Shown here: piece by piece, positions 1-9,283 of the stretch | Position numbering within the stretch: the first letter of the stretch is position 1 | How the letters are laid out: the number at the start of each line of letters is the position of its first letter | From: Aldehydirespirator sp965203575 | GTDB taxonomy: Bacteria > Actinomycetota > Acidimicrobiia > Acidimicrobiales > Aldehydirespiratoraceae | Length of the DNA: 64,000 nt | Assembly (NCBI GenBank): GCA_965203575.1 | Contig: OZ241894.1 | Coordinates: 620,001-684,000 of the forward strand | Direction: 5' to 3' | Made by a program: the position numbers and the translations under genes | Notes under the pieces: generated by a model | The model's database searches: none | Told to the model about the DNA's origin: nothing | The model's input: only the letters and a program-made list of their open reading frames with translations

Positions 1-911
1 CAGCCGCCGGCCATCTCGGCCATGCGCCGCTCGAGGTCGGCGATCACCCAGTTGGGCTCCTGCCCGATGGTCCGGGGCAGCTGCTCGGCGATCTCGGCCG
101 GCGTCCACTGCTCGCCGCCCGACCACATCGAGCGCACCTCCTGGGGCTGGTTCCAGACCGAGATCCGCCGGCCCACGATGCTGTAGATCTGCGCGTTGAC
201 ATCCCGGCCGGCGTCGCTGACCAGGTAGACCGCCATGGGCGCCACCGCCTCGGGCTCGCCCGTCTCCATCTCGAACGGGACGTTCTCGCTCATCCGGGTG
301 CGGGCCACCGGCGCGATGCAGTTGGCGTTGATGGCGGGCCCGCCCCGCATCCGTATGGAGGCCGCGGTCATGGCCGCCGAGCGGGTGAGGCTCATGATGC
401 CGCCCTTGGCCGCCGAGTAGTTGGCCTGCGCGGTGGAGGCGATGGCCGCACCGGAGGTGAACCCCACCAGCGAGCCTCCCGACGGCTGCTTGCGCATCCG
501 GGCCAGCGCGGCGCGGTACACGTTGAAGTGGCCCTTGAGATGGACGGCCACCACATGGTCCCACTCCTGCTCGCTCATGTTGAACAGCATCCGCTCCCGC
601 AGCACCCCCGCCGCGCACACCACGCCGTCGATGCTCCCCCACCGGTCGCAGGCAGCCTCGACGATCTCGGCGCCCGCATCGAAGCGGGACACATCGCCCG
701 CCAGCGCGACCGCCTCGCCGCCGGCGGCACGGACCTCCTCCACCACCGCGTCGGCCACCTCGCTGGACGGCTCGGAGCCGTCCAGGGCCACGCCGTAGTC
801 GGCCACCACCACGTTGGCGCCCTCCGCCGCGCAGGCGAGAGAGATCTCCCGGCCGATGCCGCCCCCGCCTCCGGTGACCGCGATGTTCTTGCCGTCGAGG
901 TACCCGCTCAC
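1..911 (-). CDS. SDR-family NAD(P)-dependent oxidoreductase (3' end outside window)
   Basis: Short-chain dehydrogenase/reductase with a Rossmann fold. It starts at a GTG (909-911) reading MSGYLDGKNIAVTGG and runs off the left edge after 303 codons without a stop. The nucleotide-binding motif TGGGGGIG lies near residues 14-21. The catalytic YxxxK is seen as YSAAK after a TSGAA segment. The family is usually about 250 residues, and this one carries an extra C-terminal stretch (EPNWVIADLERRM). That is typical of longer SDRs acting on acyl-CoA or hydroxysteroid-type substrates, but the substrate cannot be read from sequence. It is on the same strand as the flotillin gene upstream of it, about 40 bp away. 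Confidence 0.85.
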   Translation of the reverse strand, partial: MSGYLDGKNIAVTGGGGGIGREISLACAAEGANVVVADYGVALDGSEPSSEVADAVVEEVRAAGGEAVALAGDVSRFDAGAEIVEAACDRWGSIDGVVCAAGVLRERMLFNMSEQEWDHVVAVHLKGHFNVYRAALARMRKQPSGGSLVGFTSGAAIASTAQANYSAAKGGIMSLTRSAAMTAASIRMRGGPAINANCIAPVARTRMSENVPFEMETGEPEAVAPMAVYLVSDAGRDVNAQIYSIVGRRISVWNQPQEVRSMWSGGEQWTPAEIAEQLPRTIGQEPNWVIADLERRMAEMAGG

Positions 912-949
912 GCGCCGCCGCCGAATGCCGCCGGAGACTGGCTCGGTCG

Positions 950-2245
950 TCAGCCCTCGGCGTCGCGGCGGCGCAGCGAGGCGAGGATGTCCACTCCGGT
1001 GGCGGCCTCGATCTGCTCGGTCATGGCCACCAGCGACGCCGGAAGCTGGCTCATCAGCCCGGGGATCCCGCCCCGCGAGCCGCCATCGCCGTTGCCGTCG
1101 CCGTTGCCTCCCCCGCCGCCGGTGTCCACCACCGCGACCCGGTCGATGCTCACGTTCTGCACGGTGGCGACGATCTTGTCGATCAGGTCGGGCAGCATGT
1201 TGAGCACGAGCACGTCGTGGCCGTCGGCACCGGCCGCCTGGTACTGGTCGGTGAGCCGCTTGAACACCTCGACCTGGGCCTTGCCGTCCTCGACGATCGT
1301 GGCCGCCTCGGCCTGGGCCTGGAGCTGGCGGGCTTCGAGCTCGGCTCGGGCCGGGACCACCACATCGGCCTCCACCCTGCGCTTCTCCAGTTCGATGCGC
1401 TCCGTCTCCAGCTCCTGGCTGGCTACCGCCTTGGCCGTCTCGCCGGCCACGAGCGCCTCCTCCTCGCGCGCCCTGGAGATGGCCTCGAGCTCGGCGGTGC
1501 GCACCCGCAGCGCGTTCTGCTCCTCGACGATCTTCTTGTCGGCCTCGATCTGGGCGACCTGGGCGGCACGGCGGGCGGACGCCTCGGCCTGCTCGGACTC
1601 GGCGGTGCGGTTGGCCTCGGCCACCCGGGCGTCGCGGATCACCTCGGCGGTGAGCCTCCGTCCCACCGACTCGAGATAGTTCACGTCGTCGGTGACGTTC
1701 TGGATCTTGAGCACGTCGAGTTCCAGACCCAGTGTCTTGATGTCGTCGTCGGCCTCGTCAATGAGCTGGTGGCTGAACTTGAGCCGGTCCTCGTTGACCT
1801 CCTCGGGGGACATGGTGGCCAGCACGCCCCGCAGGTTGGCCTCGAGGGTCTCCTTGGCGATCTTGCCGATGTGCATGTGGTCGACGTGAAGGAAGCGCTC
1901 GGCGGCATTCTCGAGCAGTCCCTCGCCGCTTGACACCTTCACGTTGGCGATGCCCTGCACATTGAGGGGGATGGCGCCCTTCGAGTAGGCGTTGGTGACC
2001 GACACCTCCAGCGGGATGGTGTTGAGGTCCATCCAGGCGACCCTCTCGATCAGCGGGATCCGCAGAGTGCGCCCGCCCTTGAGGATGCGATATCCCACCG
2101 TGCGCCCGTCGGACAGGGTCCGCTTGCGGCCCGAGATGACCGCCACCCGGTTGGGCGGGCAGATCACGATCAGCGACTTCACGATCAGGATGACGAAGAA
2201 AACGGCCAGGGCCACTGCGATCCCGGCCACAATTGCTGAGGACAT
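950..2245 (-). CDS. Flotillin-like SPFH-domain membrane protein
   Basis: 431 residues. An N-terminal transmembrane segment (about residues 3-27) is followed by an SPFH/band-7 domain (about 30-200). Then comes a long Glu/Ala-rich coiled coil (about 200-340, many EA and RA steps) typical of flotillins. A Gly/Asn/Asp-rich linker (about 375-390) precedes a short C-terminal helix. Flotillins organise membrane microdomains and are often encoded with NfeD proteins. An NfeD-like gene lies immediately upstream on the same strand, about 95 bp away, so the two probably form an operon and act together at the membrane. The ATG at 2245 places the hydrophobic segment at the N-terminus. Confidence 0.85.
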   Translation of the reverse strand: MSSAIVAGIAVALAVFFVILIVKSLIVICPPNRVAVISGRKRTLSDGRTVGYRILKGGRTLRIPLIERVAWMDLNTIPLEVSVTNAYSKGAIPLNVQGIANVKVSSGEGLLENAAERFLHVDHMHIGKIAKETLEANLRGVLATMSPEEVNEDRLKFSHQLIDEADDDIKTLGLELDVLKIQNVTDDVNYLESVGRRLTAEVIRDARVAEANRTAESEQAEASARRAAQVAQIEADKKIVEEQNALRVRTAELEAISRAREEEALVAGETAKAVASQELETERIELEKRRVEADVVVPARAELEARQLQAQAEAATIVEDGKAQVEVFKRLTDQYQAAGADGHDVLVLNMLPDLIDKIVATVQNVSIDRVAVVDTGGGGGNGDGNGDGGSRGGIPGLMSQLPASLVAMTEQIEAATGVDILASLRRRDAEG

Positions 2246-2340
2246 TGAACCTTCCCTCCCACGCGCCTCGCGCGTCTTGAAAGCCCACTGCCCGGCTGAG
2301 CGTACCAGCCCCTTCTAGAGGCCGAACTGCTGAGGGCCGT

Positions 2341-2880
2341 CTATTCCAGTTCGGGGTCCAGGCGGGTGACGAGAGCCACGCCACCCTCGATGCGCACGAT
2401 GATGACCCGGGCACCGGCCTCGATGGCCTTGCCGTCGTCCAGGGGATCGATGGGCGCGGCCGTCATCTGGGTGCGGGCGCCGGCCACGGTGAGCACGATG
2501 CGGCCGCGCCTCTCGTTCGACATCGGCAGCGAGACCCGGGCGATGCTGCCCTCGATCTCGCGATCGCTCACGTCGCTGGAGGCCTCGCTGCGGCGCAAGT
2601 AGGCGAATGCGGCGCTGTTGAGGGCTCCGGCCAGCACGCCGACCACGACGGCCAGCAGCAGGGTGAACACCGTGCCGGTTCCGAGCCACTCCGAAACCAG
2701 CCCGGTGGCACCGAAGAACGTGGCCACGAAGGCGATGCTGCTCAGCGGGATGACCGAGAACACGTCCCCCAGCCCGTCCACCTCCGCGCCCGCCTCCATG
2801 TCGGCGTCGCCGCCGCTGAACACGAACCACAACAGCACCGGCGCCCCAGCGAACAGCATGAACGCGTACAGCCACGTCAT
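2341..2880 (-). CDS. NfeD-like membrane protein, flotillin partner
   Basis: 179 residues from the ATG at 2880 (MTWLYAFMLFAG). Hydrophobic segments lie near residues 3-20, 45-62 and 70-90. The C-terminal half (about residues 105-178) looks like the OB-fold NfeD domain, with regularly spaced beta strands and motifs such as GRIVLTV, GARVIIV and GVALVTRL. A longer upstream reading frame exists, but only this start gives a clean N-terminal membrane helix. It precedes the flotillin gene on the same strand, which is the classic NfeD-flotillin arrangement. The divergent region 2881-3115 lies between this gene and the cyclase-family gene. Confidence 0.75.
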   Translation of the reverse strand: MTWLYAFMLFAGAPVLLWFVFSGGDADMEAGAEVDGLGDVFSVIPLSSIAFVATFFGATGLVSEWLGTGTVFTLLLAVVVGVLAGALNSAAFAYLRRSEASSDVSDREIEGSIARVSLPMSNERRGRIVLTVAGARTQMTAAPIDPLDDGKAIEAGARVIIVRIEGGVALVTRLDPELE

Positions 2881-3115
2881 CGGGCCGCTCCGGTGTCGAC
2901 TGGGACAAGAGGCCGAGCGAGTAGCCGCACGAATCCGCTGCATACGGGCGAGGCCGTGGCCCGAGCGGCCCGTGAGCGCAGCGAACAAGAGCGGGAGACA
3001 CCACGCCCCGACGCGACGGGCGTACACCTACCCGCGCACGTTCTGGGTCCAAGCGTCGGGCCGGCCATGGGCCAAAGCTAGTATCAGCGCCGTGCCGTCC
3101 GCACCGAGGTGACCC

Positions 3116-4078
3116 ATGAGCTTCACTGATGCCTTCTTCGCGGTGCGCGACGAGGTGCGCAACTGGGGGCGCTGGGGCCCCGACGACCGCCTCGGCACGC
3201 TCAACCTGATCACCAACGACGCGGTGGCCCGCGCCGCCTCGCTGGTGCGCACCGGCCGGCGGGTGTCGTGCGCCCTCGACCTCAAGCACTCCGGCGGGGT
3301 GCAGATCGGCCAGATGCACGGACGCATAAACCCGCTGCACGCCATGGTGAAGATCCACAGCCCCGACCTGGGCGACGCCGACGGCAAGGGCATGGTCCCC
3401 CACTTCTCCGACGACATAGTGACCATGCCCCTGCAGGCCGCCACCCACTGGGACGGCCTGTCCCACGTGAGCTACGACAACACCCTCTACAACGGGGTGC
3501 CGGTGTCCTCGATCAACCCCACCGGCGGCGCCACCGTGCTCGGGATCGAGAACGTCCGCCACCTCACCGGCCGGGGCGTGCTGCTCGACGTGTGCGCGGC
3601 CAAGGGCCTCGAGCGGCTCGGAAGCGACCACGAGGTCACTGGAGACGACCTCGACGAGGCGGCCGAGCACGGGAGAGTGGCCATGCGCCCCGGCGACATC
3701 GTGTTGCTGCGCACCGGGCGGATCCAGGTGTTCCGCGAGATGGGAGCGCTGCCCTACGTCACCGGGCCAGACGGCGACGGAACCAGCCCGGGGCCCGGCT
3801 TCGACGCGGTGGGCTGGTTCTGGCGCAACGATGTGGCCGCGGTGGCCGACGACACCTACATCTTCGAGGTCTTCCCCGGCCCGAGCTGGGACGACGCGCT
3901 CGGGGTGCACTGCCTCCACGTGGTGGACATGGGCATGACCCAGGGCCAGAACTGGGATCTCGAGGCCCTTGCGGCGGCCTGCGCCGAGGCCGGACGCTAC
4001 GAGTTCCTGCTGCAGGCCAACCCCGAGCCATTCGTCGGCGGCTGCGGCTCCCCCGTCAATCCGGTAGCCGTCCTGTGA
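3116..4078 (+). CDS. Cyclase-family (kynurenine formamidase-like) metal-dependent hydrolase
   Basis: 320 residues of the cyclase/kynurenine formamidase fold (PF04199 type). The metal-binding motif is seen in the variant form THWDGLSHV near residue 110. Other family signatures are WGPDDRLGTLNLIT near the N-terminus and GDIVLLRTGR in the middle. A likely ribosome-binding GAGGTG precedes the ATG by a few bases. Members hydrolyse cyclic or amide substrates; the substrate here is unknown. The stop overlaps the GTG start of the next gene (GTGA), which implies translational coupling. Confidence 0.8.
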   Translation: MSFTDAFFAVRDEVRNWGRWGPDDRLGTLNLITNDAVARAASLVRTGRRVSCALDLKHSGGVQIGQMHGRINPLHAMVKIHSPDLGDADGKGMVPHFSDDIVTMPLQAATHWDGLSHVSYDNTLYNGVPVSSINPTGGATVLGIENVRHLTGRGVLLDVCAAKGLERLGSDHEVTGDDLDEAAEHGRVAMRPGDIVLLRTGRIQVFREMGALPYVTGPDGDGTSPGPGFDAVGWFWRNDVAAVADDTYIFEVFPGPSWDDALGVHCLHVVDMGMTQGQNWDLEALAAACAEAGRYEFLLQANPEPFVGGCGSPVNPVAVL

Positions 4079-5133
4079 GCCTCGCCGGCTCCAAGTGCGC
4101 TGACCCGGTCGCACTCAACCTGTGGCACCCGGTCGGGGCCGTGGTGGAGTTGAGTCCGGGCACCGTCAACGAGACGCGCCTGCTCGAGGAGCCCGTCTCG
4201 TACGGAGTCTCCGCCGATGGCGGCGTGCACGCGTGGAGATCCACCCCGCACGTGCGTCCGGGCACGACGTTCTCATCTGCTGACATTGCGGAGCCCCTGC
4301 CGGCAACCAACCTGCAGGTCGTCGACGACGCCCCCTTCGACGCCCAGGGCGCCACCCGGGTAATGAGCGGATTCGCCGAGGAGGGCGTGCAACTCGTCAT
4401 CGGCCACTCCTTCGACTACGGCGCACCCATCCATGAGATGGCCCCGGACTATCCCGACATCAAGTTCGCCTGGCAGGGTTCCTGCGGCGGCTTCTGCGGC
4501 GTCGAGGGTCCCAACATCGCCGACTACTCCATGCCGATGCACGAGCCCGCGTACCTCTCGGGCATCCTCGCGGGCGGCATCACCGAGTCGGGAGTGATCG
4601 GCGCCAACGCGGGCTACGACATCCCGGTCTGCCGCGCCACCGTCGAGGCCTTCCTGATAGGCGTCCAGGAGGTGCGGCCGGACGCCACCCGGCTGGACGC
4701 GTTCCTGGGGTCGTGGATCGACCCCGCACTGGGCAAGGAGGCCACCGCGGCCCAGGCCGACCAGGGTGCCGACGTGTTCGTGGCCTGCGGCAACGCAGGA
4801 TCGTTCGGCATGATCCAGGAGGCCCGCGAGCGCGGACTCTCCGCCTTCGGCTACGTGTACGACGAGTCGTCCCTGGCGCCCGAGAACGTAGTGGCGTCGA
4901 TGGCCTGGCAGATCGGTGAGACCTATCGCCAGATGGTCAACGACATCGCGGCGGACAACTTCCAGCTGTTCTACGACGTGCTGATGAGCGACGGCGGCTT
5001 CGAGGTCCAGATGAACCCCGACTACAGCGCGGGCACCGTCTCCGCCGAGGCGATGGAGCTGTTCGACACCCGCCTGCAGGAGGTCATCGACGGCACCTTC
5101 GAGGTTCCCTTCATAGGTTCCGCCGAGGGCTGA
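4075..5133 (+). CDS. BMP-family nucleoside-binding protein, no signal peptide (5'-truncated or cytoplasmic)
   Basis: 352 residues from the GTG that overlaps the previous stop. From about residue 85 onward the sequence looks like a basic membrane protein (PF02608) substrate-binding protein of a nucleoside-type ABC transporter: VIGHSFDYGAPIHEMAPDYPDIKFAW, then AYLSGILAGGITESGVIGA, then a second lobe with DQGADVFVACGNAG and GYVYDESSLAPENVVASMAWQ. The usual lipoprotein signal and first strand (typically a GDxGWxxxH region) are absent. The first 70 residues resemble nothing I recognise. This may be a remnant joined to foreign DNA. The nearby ribokinase and nucleoside hydrolase genes fit a nucleoside role. 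Confidence 0.6.
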   Translation: MSLAGSKCADPVALNLWHPVGAVVELSPGTVNETRLLEEPVSYGVSADGGVHAWRSTPHVRPGTTFSSADIAEPLPATNLQVVDDAPFDAQGATRVMSGFAEEGVQLVIGHSFDYGAPIHEMAPDYPDIKFAWQGSCGGFCGVEGPNIADYSMPMHEPAYLSGILAGGITESGVIGANAGYDIPVCRATVEAFLIGVQEVRPDATRLDAFLGSWIDPALGKEATAAQADQGADVFVACGNAGSFGMIQEARERGLSAFGYVYDESSLAPENVVASMAWQIGETYRQMVNDIAADNFQLFYDVLMSDGGFEVQMNPDYSAGTVSAEAMELFDTRLQEVIDGTFEVPFIGSAEG

Positions 5134-5137
5134 CCCC

Positions 5138-5154
5138 ACCGGGCAGAGCCCGGT
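5138..5154. terminator. Hairpin after the BMP-type gene
   Basis: Perfect 7-bp stem ACCGGGC / GCCCGGT with an AGA loop, starting 5 bases after the stop at 5133. It has no T-run, as is common for high-GC genomes. It lies between two convergent genes, so it could serve both strands. Confidence 0.5.
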
Positions 5155-5174
5155 CTCAGAGCAGCGATAGTTCC

Positions 5175-5633
5175 TCATTCGCCGCTCGCGCACGGCACGA
5201 AGGCCAAGTGCTCGTCGCACCATTCCATCAAGCGACGCTCGGCTTCGGGCACCACGGTGTCATACCAGCTGTCAGCCATCGGGGACTTGTTGCCTCCCAG
5301 AAGGATCACAGCAACGTCAATCAGGTTCGCGTCGCGTGCTGGCCGGACGTAACCATAGAGGACGCGGATGACGGGAACTCCGAGCATCGCGCTGGGACCT
5401 GAACCCTGCGGAGACGGTGGCCACCTCAACTCGTAGAGATCGAAACGGGTGCCAGCCAAGCGCTTTCCCCGAGGCATAGCGAGAGGCCCATCGGACACCG
5501 CCAGAGCATCGATCAACCCGTTGATCGCCTGACGGATCCCCCGACCGTCCTCGCCGAGGAACTCGTCGCTGGCCGGGTCGACGATGGCGTCCACCCAGGC
5601 TACGAACTCCCGATGCCGCCGAACGGCGATCAT
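5175..5633 (-). CDS. Small RelE/HigB-like (Gp49-type) protein in SIR2 cassette
   Basis: 152 residues. The pattern GLIDALAVSDGPLAMPRGKRLAGTRF, then DLYELRWPP, IRVLYGYV and VAVILLGGNK resembles the beta-sheet core of RelE/HigB-type toxins. There is a C-terminal helix (ERRLMEWCDEHL). The assignment is by pattern only; no diagnostic catalytic residue set is claimed. It starts 28 bp downstream of the SIR2-domain gene on the same strand and probably shares its transcript. It could be a toxin-like effector, a regulator of the SIR2 protein, or an unrelated passenger. No separate antitoxin gene is visible beside it. Confidence 0.5.
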   Translation of the reverse strand: MIAVRRHREFVAWVDAIVDPASDEFLGEDGRGIRQAINGLIDALAVSDGPLAMPRGKRLAGTRFDLYELRWPPSPQGSGPSAMLGVPVIRVLYGYVRPARDANLIDVAVILLGGNKSPMADSWYDTVVPEAERRLMEWCDEHLAFVPCASGE

Positions 5634-5661
5634 GGGCTGAACGGGCAGCGCTGCGACGCTG

Positions 5662-8600
5662 TCAGCTCAGAGAGGCTGCCGGTGTGGAATCGTTCGCTGC
5701 GTTCCCCTGCGACTGAAGCCACCCGACGAACTCCCCAAAGCCATGCCGGAGCAGTTCGTTGACAATGGGCTTCATCCGCTCGTCATCCAGCAGCTTGTTG
5801 AGCCGCGCGACGACTTCAGGGACGTGCCGAAGCCAGAGATCATCAGCTGGGATCTCGGTGTTGTGGAGCAGGTGGGCCAACAGCTGAGCTGTCAGCTCTG
5901 GATGCTCGATCAGATGGTCGGTCCGCTGCTTGCCGCCTCCTGACTCTTCGAGCCCAGCAAGCCTGTAGAGCAGCCTGGACCCAGCGCGAAGGCCAGCCGG
6001 CGACTGGACCACGAGACCCACGGCCTGCAAGAAGCAGCCGCCCAGCAGAACGGGCCACTCCGCCATCGCTGAGGCCTCATCGGAAGTCATGGCCACCGGG
6101 ACGCTGACCAGACGGTCCTCCCAGTAGCGACGCATCCACCTCGACCAGTGGGCGTCGGCGGCGCCGGCTGAAAGCCTCAACATCCGCAGCGTCACCTCGT
6201 TGACCCAAGCGACTCGAGTCTCGAGGTCTGCCGAGGCGATGAATCCCGGCATCCATCCGTCCTCCAGCGGATCGATGCATGTGTCAATGCAGACGCTCGC
6301 CGCCAGCCCGGCGTAGGACGACCGAGCCCTGGGATAGCGATTCGCAATCTGGCCCACTAGGGAAATCATGGTGACGAGGTGATCAAGCAGGCCCGCTTGC
6401 AGCAGTTTCTCACTCGCCCGTCCTCTGGCCAGATAGCCCTCCCAGCACCGGACCGCCCGGTTGTCGTCAATGGAGGGATCGAGCATGGGAAGCAGATTGT
6501 CGAGGCACCACCGCTCATCGAGCTGGAAGAAGAGGTGCAGGTGCGTGGCCACGACGACCTGAGCGAAGTGCGAGGCCTTGGAGTCGCCGCCTGTCATCTC
6601 TGCCATAACGGCCTTCGCCTCGTCCGACAGTCCGGTCCACCCCTCGCCCGCGACTCGCCTTTGCGCCAGCACGGCATCAAGCCACAGCCGGGCGATCATC
6701 CCCGCCCAATGGCTCTCGGCGCTCTGCATCCAACCGGACTCGTTGAATTGCACCTTGGCGCAGCCCCACCGCTGCAGCCCCAACCTCCACGCTTCCGGCA
6801 GCAGGCCCCCGACACGCATGCACTGCGCGTCGGTCAGAGACTCTGTGTCCCTGGCGTGCCCCCAAGCATTCAATACTGCTTCCCCCAGATCGCGCTCCAG
6901 CTCCGGCGCACCGCTCGGTTCACGGGCGAGCACCTCGAGCACCACAACGCCGTCGTCTGGGTGCTCGACGACCGTCGAGAACAGAGCGTCGAGCGCATCA
7001 GTCCAGTCGACGCCTCGCCCAGCCCGTTCGTCCCCCTCGTTGAAGTGACCCTTGACGATGAGATCCTTCACGGCCGCTTCCGCATCGGCCTCGATCTGGT
7101 CGTGGAGCCCTTGCAACTCCACTGGGTCCATCAAGTCCTCTGCCGGGAGAGGCTGGCTCCAACTCGGGAAGTCCGGATTCTCCAAGGGTCGCCAATCGGG
7201 ATGACTGGCTTCGAGTACCGCAAGAGCATCGCCAGCGATCGCAGATTCGGGGGCGCGTTCGGCGATCCATCCCAGAAGACAGTTGGTATAGCGCTCCGAC
7301 CCTGGGCCCGACTCGCAAACTTGCTCGCAAACTTGGTTGACCAGCGACGAGATCGAGCCCGGCGACGCACTGGGAACAGCGTTGTTGAGCAGCCGCAGGA
7401 CTTCGGGTCGTAGCAGATCATCTAGCAGGAACTGGGACTCTTGGAGCCAGAGGAGCTTCCCGTCCGCGGACATGTCCCGTCGCTTGTCCCATCCGTGGAC
7501 GGCAAGCCGTCGCAGGACAGGCCACTGGTGCCCGCTCCAAGCTCTCAGATATCCTTCGGCGACCTCGGGAGCGTCCTCGATCAGAGCCTCAATCACGTCG
7601 CGGGCGATGTCGATCAGGTGATCCACCTCGGAGTAGTGCCAGTCCTGCCCGCCACCCTCGATCGATGCCCGGCGCATGCTCTCAAGTCTCAGCTGTTCCG
7701 CCGACGAGCCGACCGCCTTGGAGAGGACGAAGTACTGACGCAAGTGCCGGTCCAGGACCGGAGCAAGTGCCCGGGCTAGGTCGCGGTCGCCCGCATTGAG
7801 GAGGTCGGAGCTGACCTCTTGGAGCCAAGACTCCTCAGAGCCGGCGACGACTCCCATCCGCCGCGAGTCGAGCCGGCTGGCCACTAGGCGGGGCTCGAGG
7901 ATCTTGTCGAGCAGCATGACCGCGAGGTCGTCGGGCTGGCGGGCCTCACATCCTCGCAGCAGCATGCCGAGCCACTCGTTGCAGCCGGCAGGCGTTGTGT
8001 GAACCAGTACGGGAATCCACCGGTCGGTCGCCCCGGACTGGTTGCGGGACAGCCGCTGCACGAGCGAGAACCACAATTCCCGGTTGACCAGACCGCCATT
8101 GCTGGGCACGAGAGCAAGGGCCGCACCCGCGAGGCTCTCGTTCGCTGCATAGTGGTCGGAGAACCACGCCTTCAAACTGTGCTCCGTCCTGCCGAAGGAT
8201 GCCGCCGGATCGAAGAGGGCCTTGAACTGCGGACGGGAACTGATCCAGCGGAGCCACTCCCCGCCACGGGCATGCCGCGTGAACAGGCCGACCTGCTCAG
8301 GATGGGCCACGGCGGCATCGAGATACGACTCGTCCTCGGGCGCAAGGGGCGGCGCGCCCGAGACGATGGCGGCGATCCGCCGATCATGGTCGAGCATTCC
8401 CATCGCGGCTCGGTCAGCCCACTGCCGGATGAGGCCGGGAAGCTGGTCGTGACTCCCGTAGCGCACGGGCACAACGCCGTGATCCCTCCAGCGGGGATCC
8501 TCGGGCTTCGTCGTGAGGGCGTACATCTCAGAATCCGCGGACAGCGCCCCGGTCAGGTACTGCATGAGCGTGTCGTTCGGGCCGTACCCGATGAACAGCA

Positions 8601-9213
8601 CTGCCATGTCACCGAGCAGCGTCTCCAGGAACCGAGTGGCCCAGCGATCCGCTATGTAGGCCTTGCCGAAGTCCGACTTGGTGACCACCAGACGGTTCGG
8701 GTCCTGACGTACCGAACCGTGCAAGTAGACGAGGCCGCGGAAGTCGTTGCCCGGCGGCAGGGCCGGGGCCTCGAACTCGTCGACCCCTGCGGGCAAGAAT
8801 CCCGACATGTGGCGGTCGTAGTTGGTCGTGACGATCCGCAGCGCCAAAGACGTGCTGGCAAGATCGACGATCGCCCGGTGAAGGTCGTTGGGCTGCGAAT
8901 CCTCCCGGGCGATCAAGTCCCTGACCCGCAGGTGGACATCCACATCGCCGCTGTCGATCCGGCCGAGGAGCTCCTCGGGCTTCTCCAGGTCCTTCTTGGA
9001 GTAGCGATAATGGCTGTCGTCAGCGATCTTCTGCGCCAGATCTCGGAACTTCGGGAGATTGGAGGGGACAGGGACAGACGCTCCCGCTCCGACGAACAGC
9101 ACCAATCGACTGTCGGCGTGGGCGGAGACCAGGTCTCCGGGCAGGTCGACATCCCCGAACTTCATACTGGCAATGCTATCTGCGGGCTCTGACAAATCTT
9201 CAATATCATTCAT
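5662..9213 (-). CDS. Large SIR2-domain protein with helical C-terminal region (putative antiphage NADase)
   Basis: 1183 residues. The N-terminal SIR2 (sirtuin) domain covers about residues 30-290, with GAGAS (42-46), TTNYD (129-133) and LHGS (164-167, H165 the likely catalytic His). The rest is a long, Trp- and Leu-rich, mostly helical region resembling DUF4020-type or helical-repeat C-termini. Large SIR2 proteins of this architecture are known as NAD-depleting abortive-infection effectors (defence-associated sirtuins, Thoeris-type SIR2). A role in phage defence is inferred here. The start is ATG 9213, and an alternative ATG reading MKFGDVDLPG lies 16 codons inside; neither has a strong ribosome-binding site. 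It is followed by the RelE-like gene. The cassette interrupts a nucleoside-utilisation neighbourhood. Confidence 0.8.
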   Translation of the reverse strand: MNDIEDLSEPADSIASMKFGDVDLPGDLVSAHADSRLVLFVGAGASVPVPSNLPKFRDLAQKIADDSHYRYSKKDLEKPEELLGRIDSGDVDVHLRVRDLIAREDSQPNDLHRAIVDLASTSLALRIVTTNYDRHMSGFLPAGVDEFEAPALPPGNDFRGLVYLHGSVRQDPNRLVVTKSDFGKAYIADRWATRFLETLLGDMAVLFIGYGPNDTLMQYLTGALSADSEMYALTTKPEDPRWRDHGVVPVRYGSHDQLPGLIRQWADRAAMGMLDHDRRIAAIVSGAPPLAPEDESYLDAAVAHPEQVGLFTRHARGGEWLRWISSRPQFKALFDPAASFGRTEHSLKAWFSDHYAANESLAGAALALVPSNGGLVNRELWFSLVQRLSRNQSGATDRWIPVLVHTTPAGCNEWLGMLLRGCEARQPDDLAVMLLDKILEPRLVASRLDSRRMGVVAGSEESWLQEVSSDLLNAGDRDLARALAPVLDRHLRQYFVLSKAVGSSAEQLRLESMRRASIEGGGQDWHYSEVDHLIDIARDVIEALIEDAPEVAEGYLRAWSGHQWPVLRRLAVHGWDKRRDMSADGKLLWLQESQFLLDDLLRPEVLRLLNNAVPSASPGSISSLVNQVCEQVCESGPGSERYTNCLLGWIAERAPESAIAGDALAVLEASHPDWRPLENPDFPSWSQPLPAEDLMDPVELQGLHDQIEADAEAAVKDLIVKGHFNEGDERAGRGVDWTDALDALFSTVVEHPDDGVVVLEVLAREPSGAPELERDLGEAVLNAWGHARDTESLTDAQCMRVGGLLPEAWRLGLQRWGCAKVQFNESGWMQSAESHWAGMIARLWLDAVLAQRRVAGEGWTGLSDEAKAVMAEMTGGDSKASHFAQVVVATHLHLFFQLDERWCLDNLLPMLDPSIDDNRAVRCWEGYLARGRASEKLLQAGLLDHLVTMISLVGQIANRYPRARSSYAGLAASVCIDTCIDPLEDGWMPGFIASADLETRVAWVNEVTLRMLRLSAGAADAHWSRWMRRYWEDRLVSVPVAMTSDEASAMAEWPVLLGGCFLQAVGLVVQSPAGLRAGSRLLYRLAGLEESGGGKQRTDHLIEHPELTAQLLAHLLHNTEIPADDLWLRHVPEVVARLNKLLDDERMKPIVNELLRHGFGEFVGWLQSQGNAANDSTPAASLS

Positions 9214-9283
9214 ACAATGTTGATGTTGGACACCCCGCTCTGTCGGAGGGATGTGCTGGCGGCACCAGAACTACGATCTCGCC

